The notes beneath the pieces are model-generated. The model was not told the origin of the DNA and made no database searches. It was given only the letters and a program-made list of their open reading frames with translations. From assembly GCA_016618085.1 (NCBI GenBank), contig JABLTG010000009.1:1-64000 (forward strand): a DNA stretch of 64,000 nucleotides. The letters run 5' to 3'. This DNA comes from Neovahlkampfia damariscottae. Taxonomy: Eukaryota; Heterolobosea; Selenaionea; Neovahlkampfiida; Neovahlkampfiidae. Position 1 is the first letter of the stretch. Every line of letters starts with the position of its first letter. Below are positions 20,518-31,409 of the stretch, in pieces. The translations under genes were made by a program, and so were the position numbers.

Positions 20518-23347
20518 ATGAGTGTTTTTAACTTTTCAGATATACCCAAAACAGACCATTTTTCAGTGAAAAAAATTGGTGGAAAGGCGTATAATCTTAT
20601 TAAATTAATGTCAGGTGATTTTCCAGTGCCAGAAGGGTTTTTAATTCCAACAGAAATTTTTTCTAATTTTTTGAATTTGAACAAAGAAGAGCCTCTATCA
20701 GAAAAAATAAAAAAAAAATTGTTGGAATTAAAAATGGAAGGAAAATGGCAAGTTGACTTAAGTCTTGTGAAAAAAATTAGTGAAGAGATTTCTGATTTTA
20801 TTTTAGAACAAGAATTTCCAAAAGAATTGGAAAGTGAAATACTTGAAAATATCAAAGAAGAATGTTCATATGCTGTTCGGTCAAGTGGCACTGATGAAGA
20901 TTCTTCTGACTTTTCATTCGCTGGACAATATGACACTTTTTTGAACATAAAAAAAGGAAAAATCATTGAAAATATCAAAAAATGTTGGACTTCTTTATTT
21001 TCTGATCGTTGTATTCTTTATAGAATTCAAAATAATTTGATTGAAAATGAGCTTCCTTTGATTTGTGTTGTAATTCAAAGAATGATCTTTTCAGAGAAAT
21101 CAGGAGTTATGTTTACTGCAAATCCCGTGAATAACAATCACAATACTATTTTTATTAATGCATGTTTTGGTTTAGGTGAAGCCTTCGTCAGTGGAAAAAC
21201 CAATGCTGATACATATCTTGTGAACAAAAAGTCAATGAAAATCATGGAAAAAAAAATTGAAGAAAAAAACTTATCAATTATTCAACTAAATGACGGAGGT
21301 ACGATTGAAAAAGAAGTGGATGAAAAATTGAGAAAAACTCAAGTTTTAACAGATTCACAAATCATAGAATTATCAAAAATTTCTACTCAAATCCTGAATC
21401 ATTATAATGGATATCAACAAGATATCGAATGGGGCTTCGAAAATGAAAAGTTTTATATTTTACAATCAAGAGAGATAACATCTTTATTTCCTTATCCTTC
21501 AAAAATTTCACATTCTCTTGAAGAAGAAATCAAAAATGTTGATGATCCTTTAAAACCTATCGGAGACAAAAACTATCATATTATGTTGTCATTGAATGCT
21601 TTTCAAGTAAATTTCATTAAATCTCATTTTTTAGATGTACGAAGAACCATTTAGACCTTTAGGATACAGTGTCATGTCAATGTTAATTCCTGCACTTCAA
21701 AGTTCATTTCATGTTGCTGGTGGTAGATTATATATGGATGCAACTCCATTTCTATCAACTTCATCAGTTGGTAATTTAGATGCAACGTATCCAAAAAATA
21801 CATCAGTGATTGTAAAGAAATTCTTGGAAACTCCAGAATGTAAAAAACATACAGGATCTGCTCCTGTAGGTGCAATACTTCAAACAGCATTTGGTTTCAT
21901 GGGGATGGGTGTATCAACAGGATTTACGTATCTCACAAGTGGAATAGATGGATTAATAGATCATTATTTGAGAGATTTCCCTCCAATGATTGAAAAAGTT
22001 GTGAACAAAAAATTAGACGAAAATTCGTCAACTTTACAAAAAATAATGTTTGTGAAGGAACAATCTGGAGCTCTTTGGAAAGCAGGTTTACAATCAGCAG
22101 GAACATTTTTTCCAATTTCAAAACTTGAAACTGTTCCACATCAAAAGAATTTATCTTATTTAACTGGGATTTTAAATTCATCAACTGAAATGGGATTAAG
22201 AGTAGGTGATTTATCAGATATTCTCAAGAAATATAAATCCGTCAAAGAAATAGTTGAAAAGCATTTGTCTGAAAAAACTAAAGAAATAGATGTAATACTA
22301 GCTTCATTTGACGATGAAACTGATGAAGGAAAAGTACTGTTTAAAAAAGAATTTTTAAAATTCATGGAGGATTATGGATATCGTTGCCAAGGTGAAATTG
22401 ATATTACCAATGAAAGATGGTTTGAAGATCCAAGTTTTATTCTCTCAACAATTAACATTGGAACATCAGAAGAAATTGGAAATCATAAAAAAAAATTCAA
22501 AGAATCTGAAGAAATTGGAAAAATTGAAATTGAAAGAATACTGAAAGAAGTTCAAGAAGATGCAAAAAAAAGTGCTTGGAACAAATTGAATTCAAATTAT
22601 ACAAAAAATCATGTTGCGAAAATTGAAGCTGAAATAAATTCATTCAGAAGATTGATGACAATTCGTGAAGATCCAAAGAAATATTCACAAAAGGGATTTT
22701 ATGAATTGAAGAAAATTATTCATTCAATCTCTGCAGATATCATTAAAATGGGTCATTTTCTTGAACAATCTGACATTAACTTTTTGACATTGGATGAAAT
22801 AATTCAATTGGTGGAACAAGAATTCAAAAAAGAAGATATTCAAAAATTGATAGCAAGAAGAAGAAAAGACTTCCAAAACTATAAGAAAATGAAAGCACCA
22901 GTAGTGATCACACATGATGGAGAAATTGGATTCGTAGATGCTGATAAAAATTTGAAAGAAAATGAATTTCAAGGAGTTGCTGTGAGTAATGGAACTGTTG
23001 AAGGAATTGCCAGAGTATTAAAGAATCCATTGGACAAAATTGAAAAGGGTGAAATCTTGGTGACTGCATATACAGATCCTGGATGGACTCCTATATTTCT
23101 TCATATTTCTGGATTGGTCACTGAAGTAGGAGGTCCTTTGACTCATGGTGCTGTAGTAGCAAGAGAAATGAATATTCCAGCTGTTGTCGGTTTAAAAGAT
23201 GCAACAGAATTTATCAATTCTGGAGATAAAATTCAAATTGATGGAAGTACAGGAATTGTGACAATAATTAAAAAAAAGTCCGAATTTGAAACATCAGAAA
23301 AAGAGGAAATTTTTCTTACAAAAGAGGAGATTTTCGTTGACCAATAA
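20518..23347 (+). CDS. Rifampin-phosphotransferase/PEP-synthase-like dikinase
   Basis: Two exons around a 28-nt intron (21607-21634), 933 residues from ATG 20518. The N-terminal ATP-grasp domain shows KIGGKAYNLIKL, VPEGFLIP, YAVRSSGTDEDSSDFSFAGQ, MIFSEKSGVMFTANPVN, GLGEAFVSGKTNADTY and QDIEWGFENEKFYILQSRE. A long helical middle follows. The C-terminal swivelling domain has GTVEGIARVLKNP, TDPGWTPIFLHISGLVTE and GGPLTHGAVVAREMNIPAV, with the phospho-carrier His in the THG motif. The protein ends there and has no PEP/pyruvate TIM barrel, so it matches the ATP-domain/substrate-domain/His-domain plan of rifampin phosphotransferase rather than true PEP synthase. The natural substrate is unknown. 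A frame-extending ATG at 20425 would add a hydrophobic 31-residue leader. Confidence 0.85.
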
Positions 23348-23356
23348 AAACTTTTT

Positions 23357-24277
23357 ATGTTAATTCCGCTTACTTACACAAAAAGTTGTTTTGCTGAACT
23401 AATGGAAGTAGAAGACCTACTTTTGGAGATCATTTCATTCTTTAATGCTGAAGAAATGATTTCTTTTGAGAGCACTTCAAAATACTTCAACAAAATTTCG
23501 AGTGAAAACAACAAACAATGGTTTGTCATTGTCAATGTGTTTCATACATACTCAGAAGATGTTTCATACAAAAATGAATATATAAAAAACCGTCCTGAAC
23601 CTTTAGTATTAAGAAAACCAACGGATTTCATTGTTGAATATTCCAAATCATCTAAAAGTCAAGTTTGATAATTAAAATCTAATTTATTTTAAAGTGTCGA
23701 ATGTGCAGAAGAAATTTAGAAGAAAAAGAAATGAGGTTTGGAAGAAAAGGTTTCATGGGAGGTTTCAATTATTTCCATGTAGAAAAATGTGGATTAACAA
23801 TAATGAGTAATCAATTTAATTTTGCAAAAGAAATTCCTGGTTTTAAATCTTTGGATAAAATAGACAAAGAAAAGTTATCAAATTTATTTTTAGATTTTAC
23901 AGGAAATAAGGAAATTGTATCGATTTCGGAAGATGCTGTTGTTTGTGACTTTTGTGAAAGATTAATAATCCATAATTTTTATGAATTTGATGGAAAATTG
24001 TATTGTACTGATTGTAAAAAGAGTTCTTCAAAAAAATCATTCAAATTGATTAAATTCAAAGGTGAACTATTTTTTTTTTATTTTTAATTCTGTTCAACAA
24101 GAAAAATATCAATGCTATAAGTGTTCAAGTTACTTAAAATCATTTTATTTTGTTCAGAACAAGTGCATTTGCCTTTGTGAATCTTGTTTTGATGAAAAAG
24201 AATCTGATGGTGCAGTGATGGAATTTAATCAAAAAAGAAAACTAGGAAAACCCAAATCACAAAGAAAGAAGAAATAA
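23357..24277 (+). CDS. F-box protein with PARP-type and LIM-like zinc fingers
   Basis: Three exons: 23357-23662, 23695-24061 and 24102-24277, 282 residues. Residues about 15-55 are an F-box (VEDLLLEIISFFNAEEM, FESTSKYFNKISSENNKQW). Then FIVEYSKSSKSQCRMCRRN, EEKEMRFGRKG, FNYFHVEKCGL and IPGFKSLDKIDKEKL follow the plan of a PARP-type DNA-nick-sensing zinc finger (Cys-x2-Cys...His...Cys, then GFxxL). Next come paired CxxC units (VCDFCERLIIHNFYEF, KLYCTDCKK, YQCYKCSSYLKSFYF, CLCESCFDEK) resembling a LIM domain. The tail is basic (KRKLGKPKSQRKKK). It may target a ubiquitin ligase to damaged DNA; that is inference. A later ATG at 23402 starts the F-box itself. CCAAT at 23341-23345 overlaps the upstream gene's stop. 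Confidence 0.7.
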
Positions 24278-24399
24278 ATCAAAACAATGGGAAGTTAGAC
24301 AAATTGGGGTTTGAAACCAATCAATTTGAAGAAGGGAAATGAAAAACTTTTCAGGTGATGGGATTCGAAATTTAATTGTCAAAAAAAAAATTTAATTTG

Positions 24400-24455
24400 A
24401 TTGGTCTTTACTGATGATTTGTCCATTTAAGCAAGTAAAAATGACAGTAACCAAT
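24400..24455 (+). promoter_or_regulatory. Paired ATTGG/CCAAT boxes before the RGS fusion gene
   Basis: GATTGGTC at 24399-24406 and CCAATC at 24451-24456 lie 77 and 22 bases before the ATG at 24477, in opposite orientations. Confidence 0.4.
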
Positions 24456-24476
24456 CAAAATATTCACTGTTAAAAC

Positions 24477-26840
24477 ATGAGAAAATACTGTTTTGCAAAA
24501 CTTATCAAAAATGAAGAAGCGTATGAACTACTCGCTCAATACCTGGAATCCAATTTCTGCTTGGAATTGTTGAACTTTGTGGAGCATGTGAATGATTTCA
24601 ATCTTGTTGTTTCAAGTGGAGCCAAAAAAACAAGAGCCATTGCTATTTATGAAACATTCATTAAATCAAACAGCGATCAGGAAGTGAATATTGATCATAA
24701 AGTGCGAAAAATCACAGAAGATTTGTACAAAGACGCAATGAATGAAAAAATAGCTTTTGACAAAGTTTATCGTGTGGCTTATAAATCAATCTGTTTAGAT
24801 TTGTTACAAACTTTCACAGCTTTTGTTCTTTCACCTGCAGCTGTTGAATTCTTCAACAAAAAAGAAAAAGAACTTTCACCAACAAAATTTGCTTTTGAAT
24901 TTTGTAACACAGAAGAAGAAGAAATAGAATTCATCAAAACTATGGACACATATAAAGAAACAAAAGATGATTTTGTCATTGACGTTGACTATGTATTCCA
25001 ACAACACAAATCAGATGACTTATTAACAGTAAATGTCGACATCACAAAAGAGGAATTGGAAGATGTTTTTTCAACTCACCCAGGTAGCTTATCACAAAAA
25101 CCATTTTCAACAAAACTATTATTCAACAAAATGATTGTTGATTTAATGAAAACATTTAGTGGCGTACAACTTTCTGAAAAACCAAAAATGAAAATTGAAA
25201 AAAAGAAAACAGGTTTATTTTCAAAAAAACCAAAAGAAGAAGAAAAAAAAGAAGAAAAAAGACAAAAAGTATTCGAAAAAACAAACTTCAACAAATGGAT
25301 TGCAAATTATTACAACATTGAAATTACTCACAAAGCTATTCCAAAAATCATGAACTTACTCATTAAGTATAAAATAATTGAAGAATACAAGGATGAAAAA
25401 TCAAACAAATATCCAGATTATTACACTTTTATTCACAAAAAAAAACTTGTGATTGTTGGAAATGGATTTGCAGGTAATAACTTGGGAAAGGAGTTAAGGG
25501 ATGACTTTGACATCATCATCATTGATAAAAAGAACAAATTCAAGTTTAACATTGGATTTTATAAATTATTCTCAGATCCAACTTATATTGATAAAATTGA
25601 GTTGGAAAATGAAACAGTTACAAAAGGATGTACTTTGATTAAAGCAACAGTCAAAGCAATCTCACCATCTTGCGTTTATTTATGTGACAAAGTTGTCCCT
25701 TTTGATTATTTATTTGTTTGTACTGGAAGTAGTTACAGTATTCCTTTCAAAATTAATTTGGAACCTTTTGCTCCAAGATTCAATACAAGTTTGTTTGATT
25801 TTAATGAAGAAGTGCAACAAAAGCAAATTAAAGTTATTACACCTTATGATCCATCACTTGCTATTTCACATTTTGCTGATATCAGAGACGCTGAACATGT
25901 TATCATTGCCGGAACAGGTCCAGTTGGAATTGAAATCATTGGTGAACTTGCATATAAATATCCAAACAAAAGAATCACTGCTATCACTCAAAGTGGTACT
26001 ATTATGGATAGACAATCATCAAAATGTCATCAAGCAGCAATGAAGATTATCAAAAAGTTCAAAAATCTTGAAGTCATTTTCAACGCAAGCATAACAAGAA
26101 TTGAAAAGACTTCTGTTTTTTATAGAAAAGTTACGATTGAAGAAAAGGTAAAAGGAGTTGAAATTGAACTAAAAGCTGATGTTGCAATTTTGTGCTTGGG
26201 ACTTCGTCCAAATACTCGTGTTTTCAGAACTTTCATGTCAGATTCTTTGGGACCTACAGGTTTTGTTAAAGTAAATGATTTTTTTGAAGTACAATATGGA
26301 AGTCAATATTTGGGTGATAAAAAATTGATGGAAATGCTCACAAAAGAAACAAAAAAGCAACAAGAAGAATATCTCAAACAATGTGAAAAAACTTCTGATT
26401 CAATGGAGAAAGAGGAATTACCTGAAGAAGAACCTGAAAACACAAACATGGAAGAAACTATAGGAAATATATTTTACAAGTTATTAGCACCAGATCCAGA
26501 AAATATTTATGGAAAAGAAGAAATGGAAAATGTCTATTCGAATATTTTCGCACTAGGTGATATTATTGATTCTCCTGATGAAAAATTAGGATATTTCGCA
26601 AGAACTCATTCCACTGCTGTGAAAGAAACAATTTTATTGAAAGAATTTTCTTTGACAAAAGAAGATTATTTGAAAAATCGTCAGAGATATCCAAAAGGAA
26701 AATTAGTTGTTCAAATTATTAACATTGGAAATGAAGGTTTAGTGATGAAAGGAAAAAATTTGTATTCACATGGTGGATTTGCTAAAAGTTTAAAAAATGC
26801 ATTTGAATATGTATTTGTTGGAATGATGCTACCTTCATAG
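24477..26840 (+). CDS. RGS-DEP-FSP1-like oxidoreductase fusion
   Basis: A single-exon 787-residue protein. Residues about 1-135 are an RGS domain (LLAQYLESNFCLELLNFVEH, RAIAIYETFIKS, FDKVYRVAYKSICLDLLQTF), normally a GTPase activator for G-alpha. Residues about 195-325 look like a DEP domain broken by a Lys/Glu-rich loop (FNKWIANYYNIE, AIPKIMNLLIKYKIIEEY, YPDYYTFIHKK). From about 322 on it is a two-dinucleotide-domain flavoprotein: FAD motif KLVIVGNGFAGNNLGKEL, YLFVCTGSSYSIPF, NAD motif VIIAGTGPVGIEIIGELAY, ILCLGLRPNTRVF and IFALGDIIDSPDEK. It is closest in plan to AIFM2/FSP1 (quinone reductase) and NDH-2-like enzymes. An insert of about 75 charged residues precedes the last FAD motif. It ends close to VFVGMMLPS with no membrane anchor. 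Confidence 0.85.
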   Translation: MRKYCFAKLIKNEEAYELLAQYLESNFCLELLNFVEHVNDFNLVVSSGAKKTRAIAIYETFIKSNSDQEVNIDHKVRKITEDLYKDAMNEKIAFDKVYRVAYKSICLDLLQTFTAFVLSPAAVEFFNKKEKELSPTKFAFEFCNTEEEEIEFIKTMDTYKETKDDFVIDVDYVFQQHKSDDLLTVNVDITKEELEDVFSTHPGSLSQKPFSTKLLFNKMIVDLMKTFSGVQLSEKPKMKIEKKKTGLFSKKPKEEEKKEEKRQKVFEKTNFNKWIANYYNIEITHKAIPKIMNLLIKYKIIEEYKDEKSNKYPDYYTFIHKKKLVIVGNGFAGNNLGKELRDDFDIIIIDKKNKFKFNIGFYKLFSDPTYIDKIELENETVTKGCTLIKATVKAISPSCVYLCDKVVPFDYLFVCTGSSYSIPFKINLEPFAPRFNTSLFDFNEEVQQKQIKVITPYDPSLAISHFADIRDAEHVIIAGTGPVGIEIIGELAYKYPNKRITAITQSGTIMDRQSSKCHQAAMKIIKKFKNLEVIFNASITRIEKTSVFYRKVTIEEKVKGVEIELKADVAILCLGLRPNTRVFRTFMSDSLGPTGFVKVNDFFEVQYGSQYLGDKKLMEMLTKETKKQQEEYLKQCEKTSDSMEKEELPEEEPENTNMEETIGNIFYKLLAPDPENIYGKEEMENVYSNIFALGDIIDSPDEKLGYFARTHSTAVKETILLKEFSLTKEDYLKNRQRYPKGKLVVQIINIGNEGLVMKGKNLYSHGGFAKSLKNAFEYVFVGMMLPS

Positions 26841-26858
26841 TTGATTTAAATAAACTTT

Positions 26859-28183
26859 CTATAACAAAACAAATGAACTATCTCCTGCAAGTATGATTTC
26901 TCGGACTTTTTTCTCTTTTAATGATTCTAGGAGTATTGGATGTTTCTGGAAATCACTGACTGAATTTCCTAATTGACCAAAGAGATTATATCCCCAACCA
27001 TAAACCTCAAATGATTCTAAAAATAAACTGGATAATATTTGATTGTTTTACCTGTTAGAACCATCGAGTGATCACCACCACAGAATATCTTCATTATTTT
27101 ACTGTGACCAAATGAATATTTCAGTAGTGTAGGTGTGAAAATATTGTTCAAATGGGATAATCCCAACTGACCAGATGCATTGTTCCCCCAAACATAAATT
27201 TCGTCATTATCTTGAGTCAAAATTAACAAAATATAATACCTGTCAAAACTAAATTGTGTTGAGAACCACATGCAATTTGTTTGATAATTTTATCTTCAAA
27301 AAAACCGAAAATTTGAGGTTTCATGTCTAAATTCCATAAAATCATTTCATTGTTCTCTTTATGTTTTGATGAATCATTTTTGAAATTACCTGTAACAGCT
27401 ATGGTATGATTACTACCACATTCAATATCTACCACTGTTTTTCCATTTACATCCATCATTTTTGGAGTTTTAAATTTGAGAAAATCAATTTGATCCCAAT
27501 TGAAATGCCAAATATAAACATTATTTGATTCTTAAAAGTAAGAAATTAAGTCTTTTTTACCTGTCAAAATTACTCCGTGATTTGATCCAATACACAATTT
27601 TTTGATCTTTTTATCAAATTTAAAGATTTTAGGTTTATCATATTCACAAGTTGCTCCCAAATCAGCAGAATTCTCTCCAAAAACATAAATTTTGTTGCAT
27701 TCTATCATTTTTTAGTTTTTTTTTCTAAAACTTGTAAATACTAAAGATATACTTCCTTTTGCTTCTATTGTGTCAATTTCTTCATCTTCAAAAAAGTTTA
27801 GTTGAATTGGTGTCTTTTCTCTCATTTTTCCTTCAAATCCAAGTTGATTAGAAAGATTTGAACCACAAGCATACAATTTATTTGAAGCTATAGTAAAAAT
27901 TAATTTTTCTCAGTGATCTCTTACCTGTCAGAAATAGAGTGTGCTGACCACTTGATGATACTTGTTTTATTTTTTCATTGTTGAAAAATTCTAACAAAGT
28001 TGGAGTTTCTCTGTCAATGGTGTCACCAAATCCAAAATGTCCAAATGAATTTTCACCAAAGGCATAAATTGAATTAAAAACTGGGTCCTGGTGATACATT
28101 TTCCAATTTAGTAGAGTTTGATAATATGCGTAGTCATCAATACTCATAAAATTTGTCCTCACCAAGTTAAATCTTTTCTCCAT
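26859..28183 (-). CDS. RCC1-repeat protein
   Basis: A gene of seven or so exons on the minus strand. Blades in order: YAFGENSFGHFGFGDTID ending in GQHTLFLTG; LYACGSNLSNQLGFEGK; YVFGENSADLGATCE ending in GSNHGVILTG; a blade ending in GSNHTIAVTG; ILWNLDMKPQIFGFF ending in GSQHNLVLTG; YVWGNNASGQLGLSH ending in GGDHSMVLTG; and YGWGYNLFGQLGNSVSD ending AGDSSFVLL. Seven blades make a complete RCC1 propeller. Such proteins can be guanine exchange factors or adaptors; nothing here says which. Five introns start right after the LTG/VTG codon that closes a blade. The open frame reaches 28198 but the first ATG is at 28183. No CCAAT box is seen near this start. Confidence 0.8.
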
Positions 28184-28356
28184 ACTTTGATAGGTCAAAT
28201 ATAGAAACTCAATGTTATGATGTATAAGTCAAACTGGCCTTTATTGTGTTTAAATCAGAGTATAGTATACTATTTGTGACGAAATTGAACTGATTTATTT
28301 TGAAAACTCTATGAAAAAAAAAAGAGAACTTATGTCAACAAATAGAGGAATAAATT

Positions 28357-28719
28357 TTAATTTTTTAAAATAATCTTTTCATTTTCAACAATACTATCAA
28401 TATTATATTCAAATTCACCTATTTATTAGAAAATATTTTTTCTGATACCTTCTCCTTCATCGTCTTTTAAATTTAAAATTGAATTTTCCAATTTCCATTT
28501 TCCTGTATGTTCAAATAATTTATAAAGTGTTTGAGTTCTCAAATATGTTCCGTCTTTGTTGAATTCAAAAGTAAATGCGCAATCTGCTTTTGAGACTTTT
28601 GATTTTTCAATATTTTCGAATTCTGTATTTTCTTCTTCAAGAGCACCCCAGGTAACACCTTTAAATGGATGATTAATGTTTTTGTCTTTATTCTTACCAA
28701 CTAATAAATCTGAAGACAT
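28357..28719 (-). CDS. Small lipocalin-like protein
   Basis: Two exons on the minus strand around a 30-nt intron (gtatcag..aaatag), about 110 residues. It reads NHPFKGVTWGALEEEN, then ADCAFTFEFNKDGTYLRTQ, then LFEHTGKWKLENSILNLKDD and, after splicing, EFEYNIDSIVENEKIIL. The sequence GxW near a dGTy strand and GtWkle..iLnL strand is the pattern of short lipocalin-like or META-type beta barrels that judge nothing but fold. No signal peptide. Without the splice the frame ends after six further codons. Confidence 0.5.
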
Positions 28720-28809
28720 GGAAAGATGTAATTGGACAATTAATTTTTCCGAACTTTACTAAAAAAAAAAAAAAAATCAATTTTGATCAAAGTTAAAATT
28801 GTACTGAAT

Positions 28810-30331
28810 TTATTTTTTCATTATTTTTTCAATATCTTCAATTTCTTTTGGAACATTTGTCAAATTTTCAAAACCATTTTTTGTGATTAAAATGTCATCC
28901 TCGATTCGAATTCCACCAAAATTCATAAATTTTTTAATTTTTTCAATGTTCAAAAATTTCTTTTGTTTTTCATTAGAAAATGCTTTTTCAAGCATATTTT
29001 TAATAAAATATAAACCTGGTTCAACAGTAATAACCATTCCTTCTTCAAAAATTGGAGAACATCTCAAATATTGAATTCCAGGTCTTTGAGGAACAATCAC
29101 AGATGAATCTCTATTTGGTGGATCATGAACATCAATTCCCATGAAATGACTAAAAAGTTCAAAAAAAAATAAACAAATCAAACCCTAAACCATGAGGAAA
29201 GAATAAAGATGGAATATCATTCTCAATCAATTCATCATATTCTCCTTTAATAAAATCTAAATCAATCAATCCTTCACAAATTATTTTTTCTGCTAAAATA
29301 TGCATATCAACCCATTTAATACCTGGTTTCAAATTTGAAATGACTGTTTTTTGAGCATTTAAAACAATTTGATAAATAGATTTTTGATCATTTGTAAATT
29401 TACCATTGACTATTTTGAAAAAAAGTTAAAAAATTAAATCAATTGAAATCTACCTGGAATTGTACGTGTAATATCAGAAGCATAACATAAATATTCACAA
29501 CCTCCATCGGTCAATAATAAATCACCATCTTTTAACATTTTATCATTATTAACATAATGTAAAACAGCTCCTCTATTTCCACCTGCTACAATACTTGAAT
29601 AAGCTAAATGTTTCATTCTTTTTGAAGATTAATGTTGATATTTCTTACCCATTTTTAATACAATGACCAGTGAATAGACCATCATAAAAACATTCATTGG
29701 TATTTGGTTTTAATTGTTTCATAATTTCAATATGAGCTTCTCCACTGATTTTATTTGCATGTTTTAATAATTCAATTTCTTCTTTTGTTTTGAAGATTCT
29801 TAATGATTTTAATTCTTCATATAATCTTGTTTTATTGATTTGAATTTCATTTGGAATTAAAGATTTATCTAATAATGTTTCAGACAATGTAAATAGTTCT
29901 TCAACTTTCCATTCTTTAAGAATTTTTGATAAATCTTTTAAAAAGAGGCTTCAAGAATTGATATTAACATTTTTTTGAATTTTACACTTCGTCAACTTTT
30001 GTTTCATTCTTGTAATCTTCGATTGTTGTTGATTCACCGCACCAAAGTGCATGTTCTTCTGACAATTCTTCAACGAACAAAATGCATTTTTTGGTTGATG
30101 GATTTAATAAGCAGAATGAATTTGGATCTGGATTTCCTGTGATATACCTGTTCATTTTTAATCATTTTGAATTGTTTCAAACCAAAAATTTGATTCTTGA
30201 CGGAAAATAATATCAACATCAGTGTTGTATCTTGTTTCTGATTTTCCACCTTGTAGAAATATAGCTGATGTTGATTTTACGTCTTGAAATTTTTTATAGA
30301 GTCCTTCTCTTTGCACGCTTCTGTTGAGCAT
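28810..30331 (-). CDS. PEPD: Xaa-Pro dipeptidase (prolidase)
   Basis: A gene of six or seven exons on the minus strand, about 470 residues from ATG 30331. N-terminal domain: [38 protein letters not shown] and [18 protein letters not shown]. Catalytic pita-bread domain: [50 protein letters not shown] (metal Asp pair), [14 protein letters not shown] (metal His), [12 protein letters not shown] (Glu) and [12 protein letters not shown] (Glu). All five dimetal ligands are visible. The order and the [12 protein letters not shown] and GGIRIEDD blocks match human PEPD, which cleaves X-Pro dipeptides with manganese. A paralogue lies at 57251-58909. Confidence 0.9.
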
Positions 30332-30676
30332 TGTTCAATGAATTTGATTTTTGAAATAAATGTAATTGGCTCATTATACGAAGTATCAAAGTATTTTGAA
30401 AATTGAGAATAAAACAAAGTTAGGAGTATTTTTTGAGCTCGTTTCACTACTGCTCTTTTGGACTTATTTTCCGTTTTAACATTTTTTGATAATTTTCTGT
30501 AAATATTCCAAAAACATCAAAATTAATAATTTTTAGCTTCTAAAATAATTTTCCACCAATAATTAAAAGCCCTATAATTAGAATAACCAATCATTTTTTA
30601 CTTCATGTTGGCATAATTTGATTGGCTGTTAATTCCTTTAAAAAACAAAAACTCAAACCGAAAAACAAAGTACAGA
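30332..30676. promoter_or_regulatory. Divergent promoter region, prolidase and Arf
   Basis: 345 bases without a gene. CCAAT occurs at 30556-30560 and 30587-30591, ATTGG at 30621-30625 (52 bases before the Arf ATG), and another ATTGG near 30368 close to the prolidase start. An A/C-rich unstructured leader precedes the Arf ATG. Confidence 0.4.
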
Positions 30677-31213
30677 ATGGGTCAATCATTGGTATCATGG
30701 TTTAAAGAATCTTTCCTCAAAGGAAAAGAAGCAAGAATTTTAATGGTCGGACTTGACGCAGCTGGAAAAACTACAATCCTTTACAAACTCAAACTTGATG
30801 AAAACGTAACAACAATTCCAACTATTGGATTCAATGTAGAAACAGTACAATATAAGAAAATCACTTTCACAATGTGGGACGTAGGTGGACAAGACAGAAT
30901 TAGACAACTCTGGAAACATTACTACGCAAACACTAACGCCGTCATTTTCGTTGTTGATTCAAACGATAAAGACAGAATTAGTGAAGCTTGTGATGAATTA
31001 CAAAAAATGATGTCAGATGATCAACTCAGAGACTCAGTTTTATTAGTTTTGGCTAACAAACAAGATTTACCTCATGCAATGAATGCTTCAGAAATGACTG
31101 ATAAATTAAAATTAAGACAATTAAAACAAAAATCTTGGTTCATTCAACCATGTTGTGCAACTACAGGAGAAGGTTTATTCGAAGGTTTAGATTGGTTGTC
31201 AAATCAATTATAA
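30677..31213 (+). CDS. ARF1: ADP-ribosylation factor (Arf1-type GTPase)
   Basis: An intronless 178-residue Arf. [13 protein letters not shown] is the myristoylated amphipathic N-terminus (Gly2). Motifs: G1 [14 protein letters not shown], switch [16 protein letters not shown]3 [18 protein letters not shown]4 [11 protein letters not shown] and G5 [16 protein letters not shown]. Near-universal conservation makes this a secure call. It recruits COPI and other coats at the Golgi. Codon use is richer in C-ending codons than most neighbours, consistent with high expression. Confidence 0.97.
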   Translation: MGQSLVSWFKESFLKGKEARILMVGLDAAGKTTILYKLKLDENVTTIPTIGFNVETVQYKKITFTMWDVGGQDRIRQLWKHYYANTNAVIFVVDSNDKDRISEACDELQKMMSDDQLRDSVLLVLANKQDLPHAMNASEMTDKLKLRQLKQKSWFIQPCCATTGEGLFEGLDWLSNQL

Positions 31214-31376
31214 AACAATTAACAAGTTCTTTAATTTAAGGAAAAAAAAATAAAAAATTTTCAAACTATAATTTTATCATTTTTTACAAGTCACAGATAA
31301 CTTCAACTAGTTTTTGGAGTGTTCGAAAAATCAACTTTTTAATTGATAAAAAAACTCCGAGATTTTTTTTTTTTTG

Positions 31377-31381
31377 ATTGG
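31377..31381 (+). promoter_or_regulatory. ATTGG box of ketopantoate reductase
   Basis: GATTGGTC lies 29 bases before the ATG at 31410 and follows a long T run. Confidence 0.4.
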
Positions 31382-31409
31382 TCAGTTTTTTGCAAAAGTT
31401 TGAGTAGAA

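Noticed and set aside
20490-20978. Minus-strand frame of 162 codons under the PPS-like gene
   Set aside because: Antisense shadow of the ATP-grasp domain, Ser/Phe-rich without motifs.
25684-26043. Leucine-rich plus-strand frame inside the RGS fusion
   Set aside because: Out-of-frame shadow of the flavoprotein domain.
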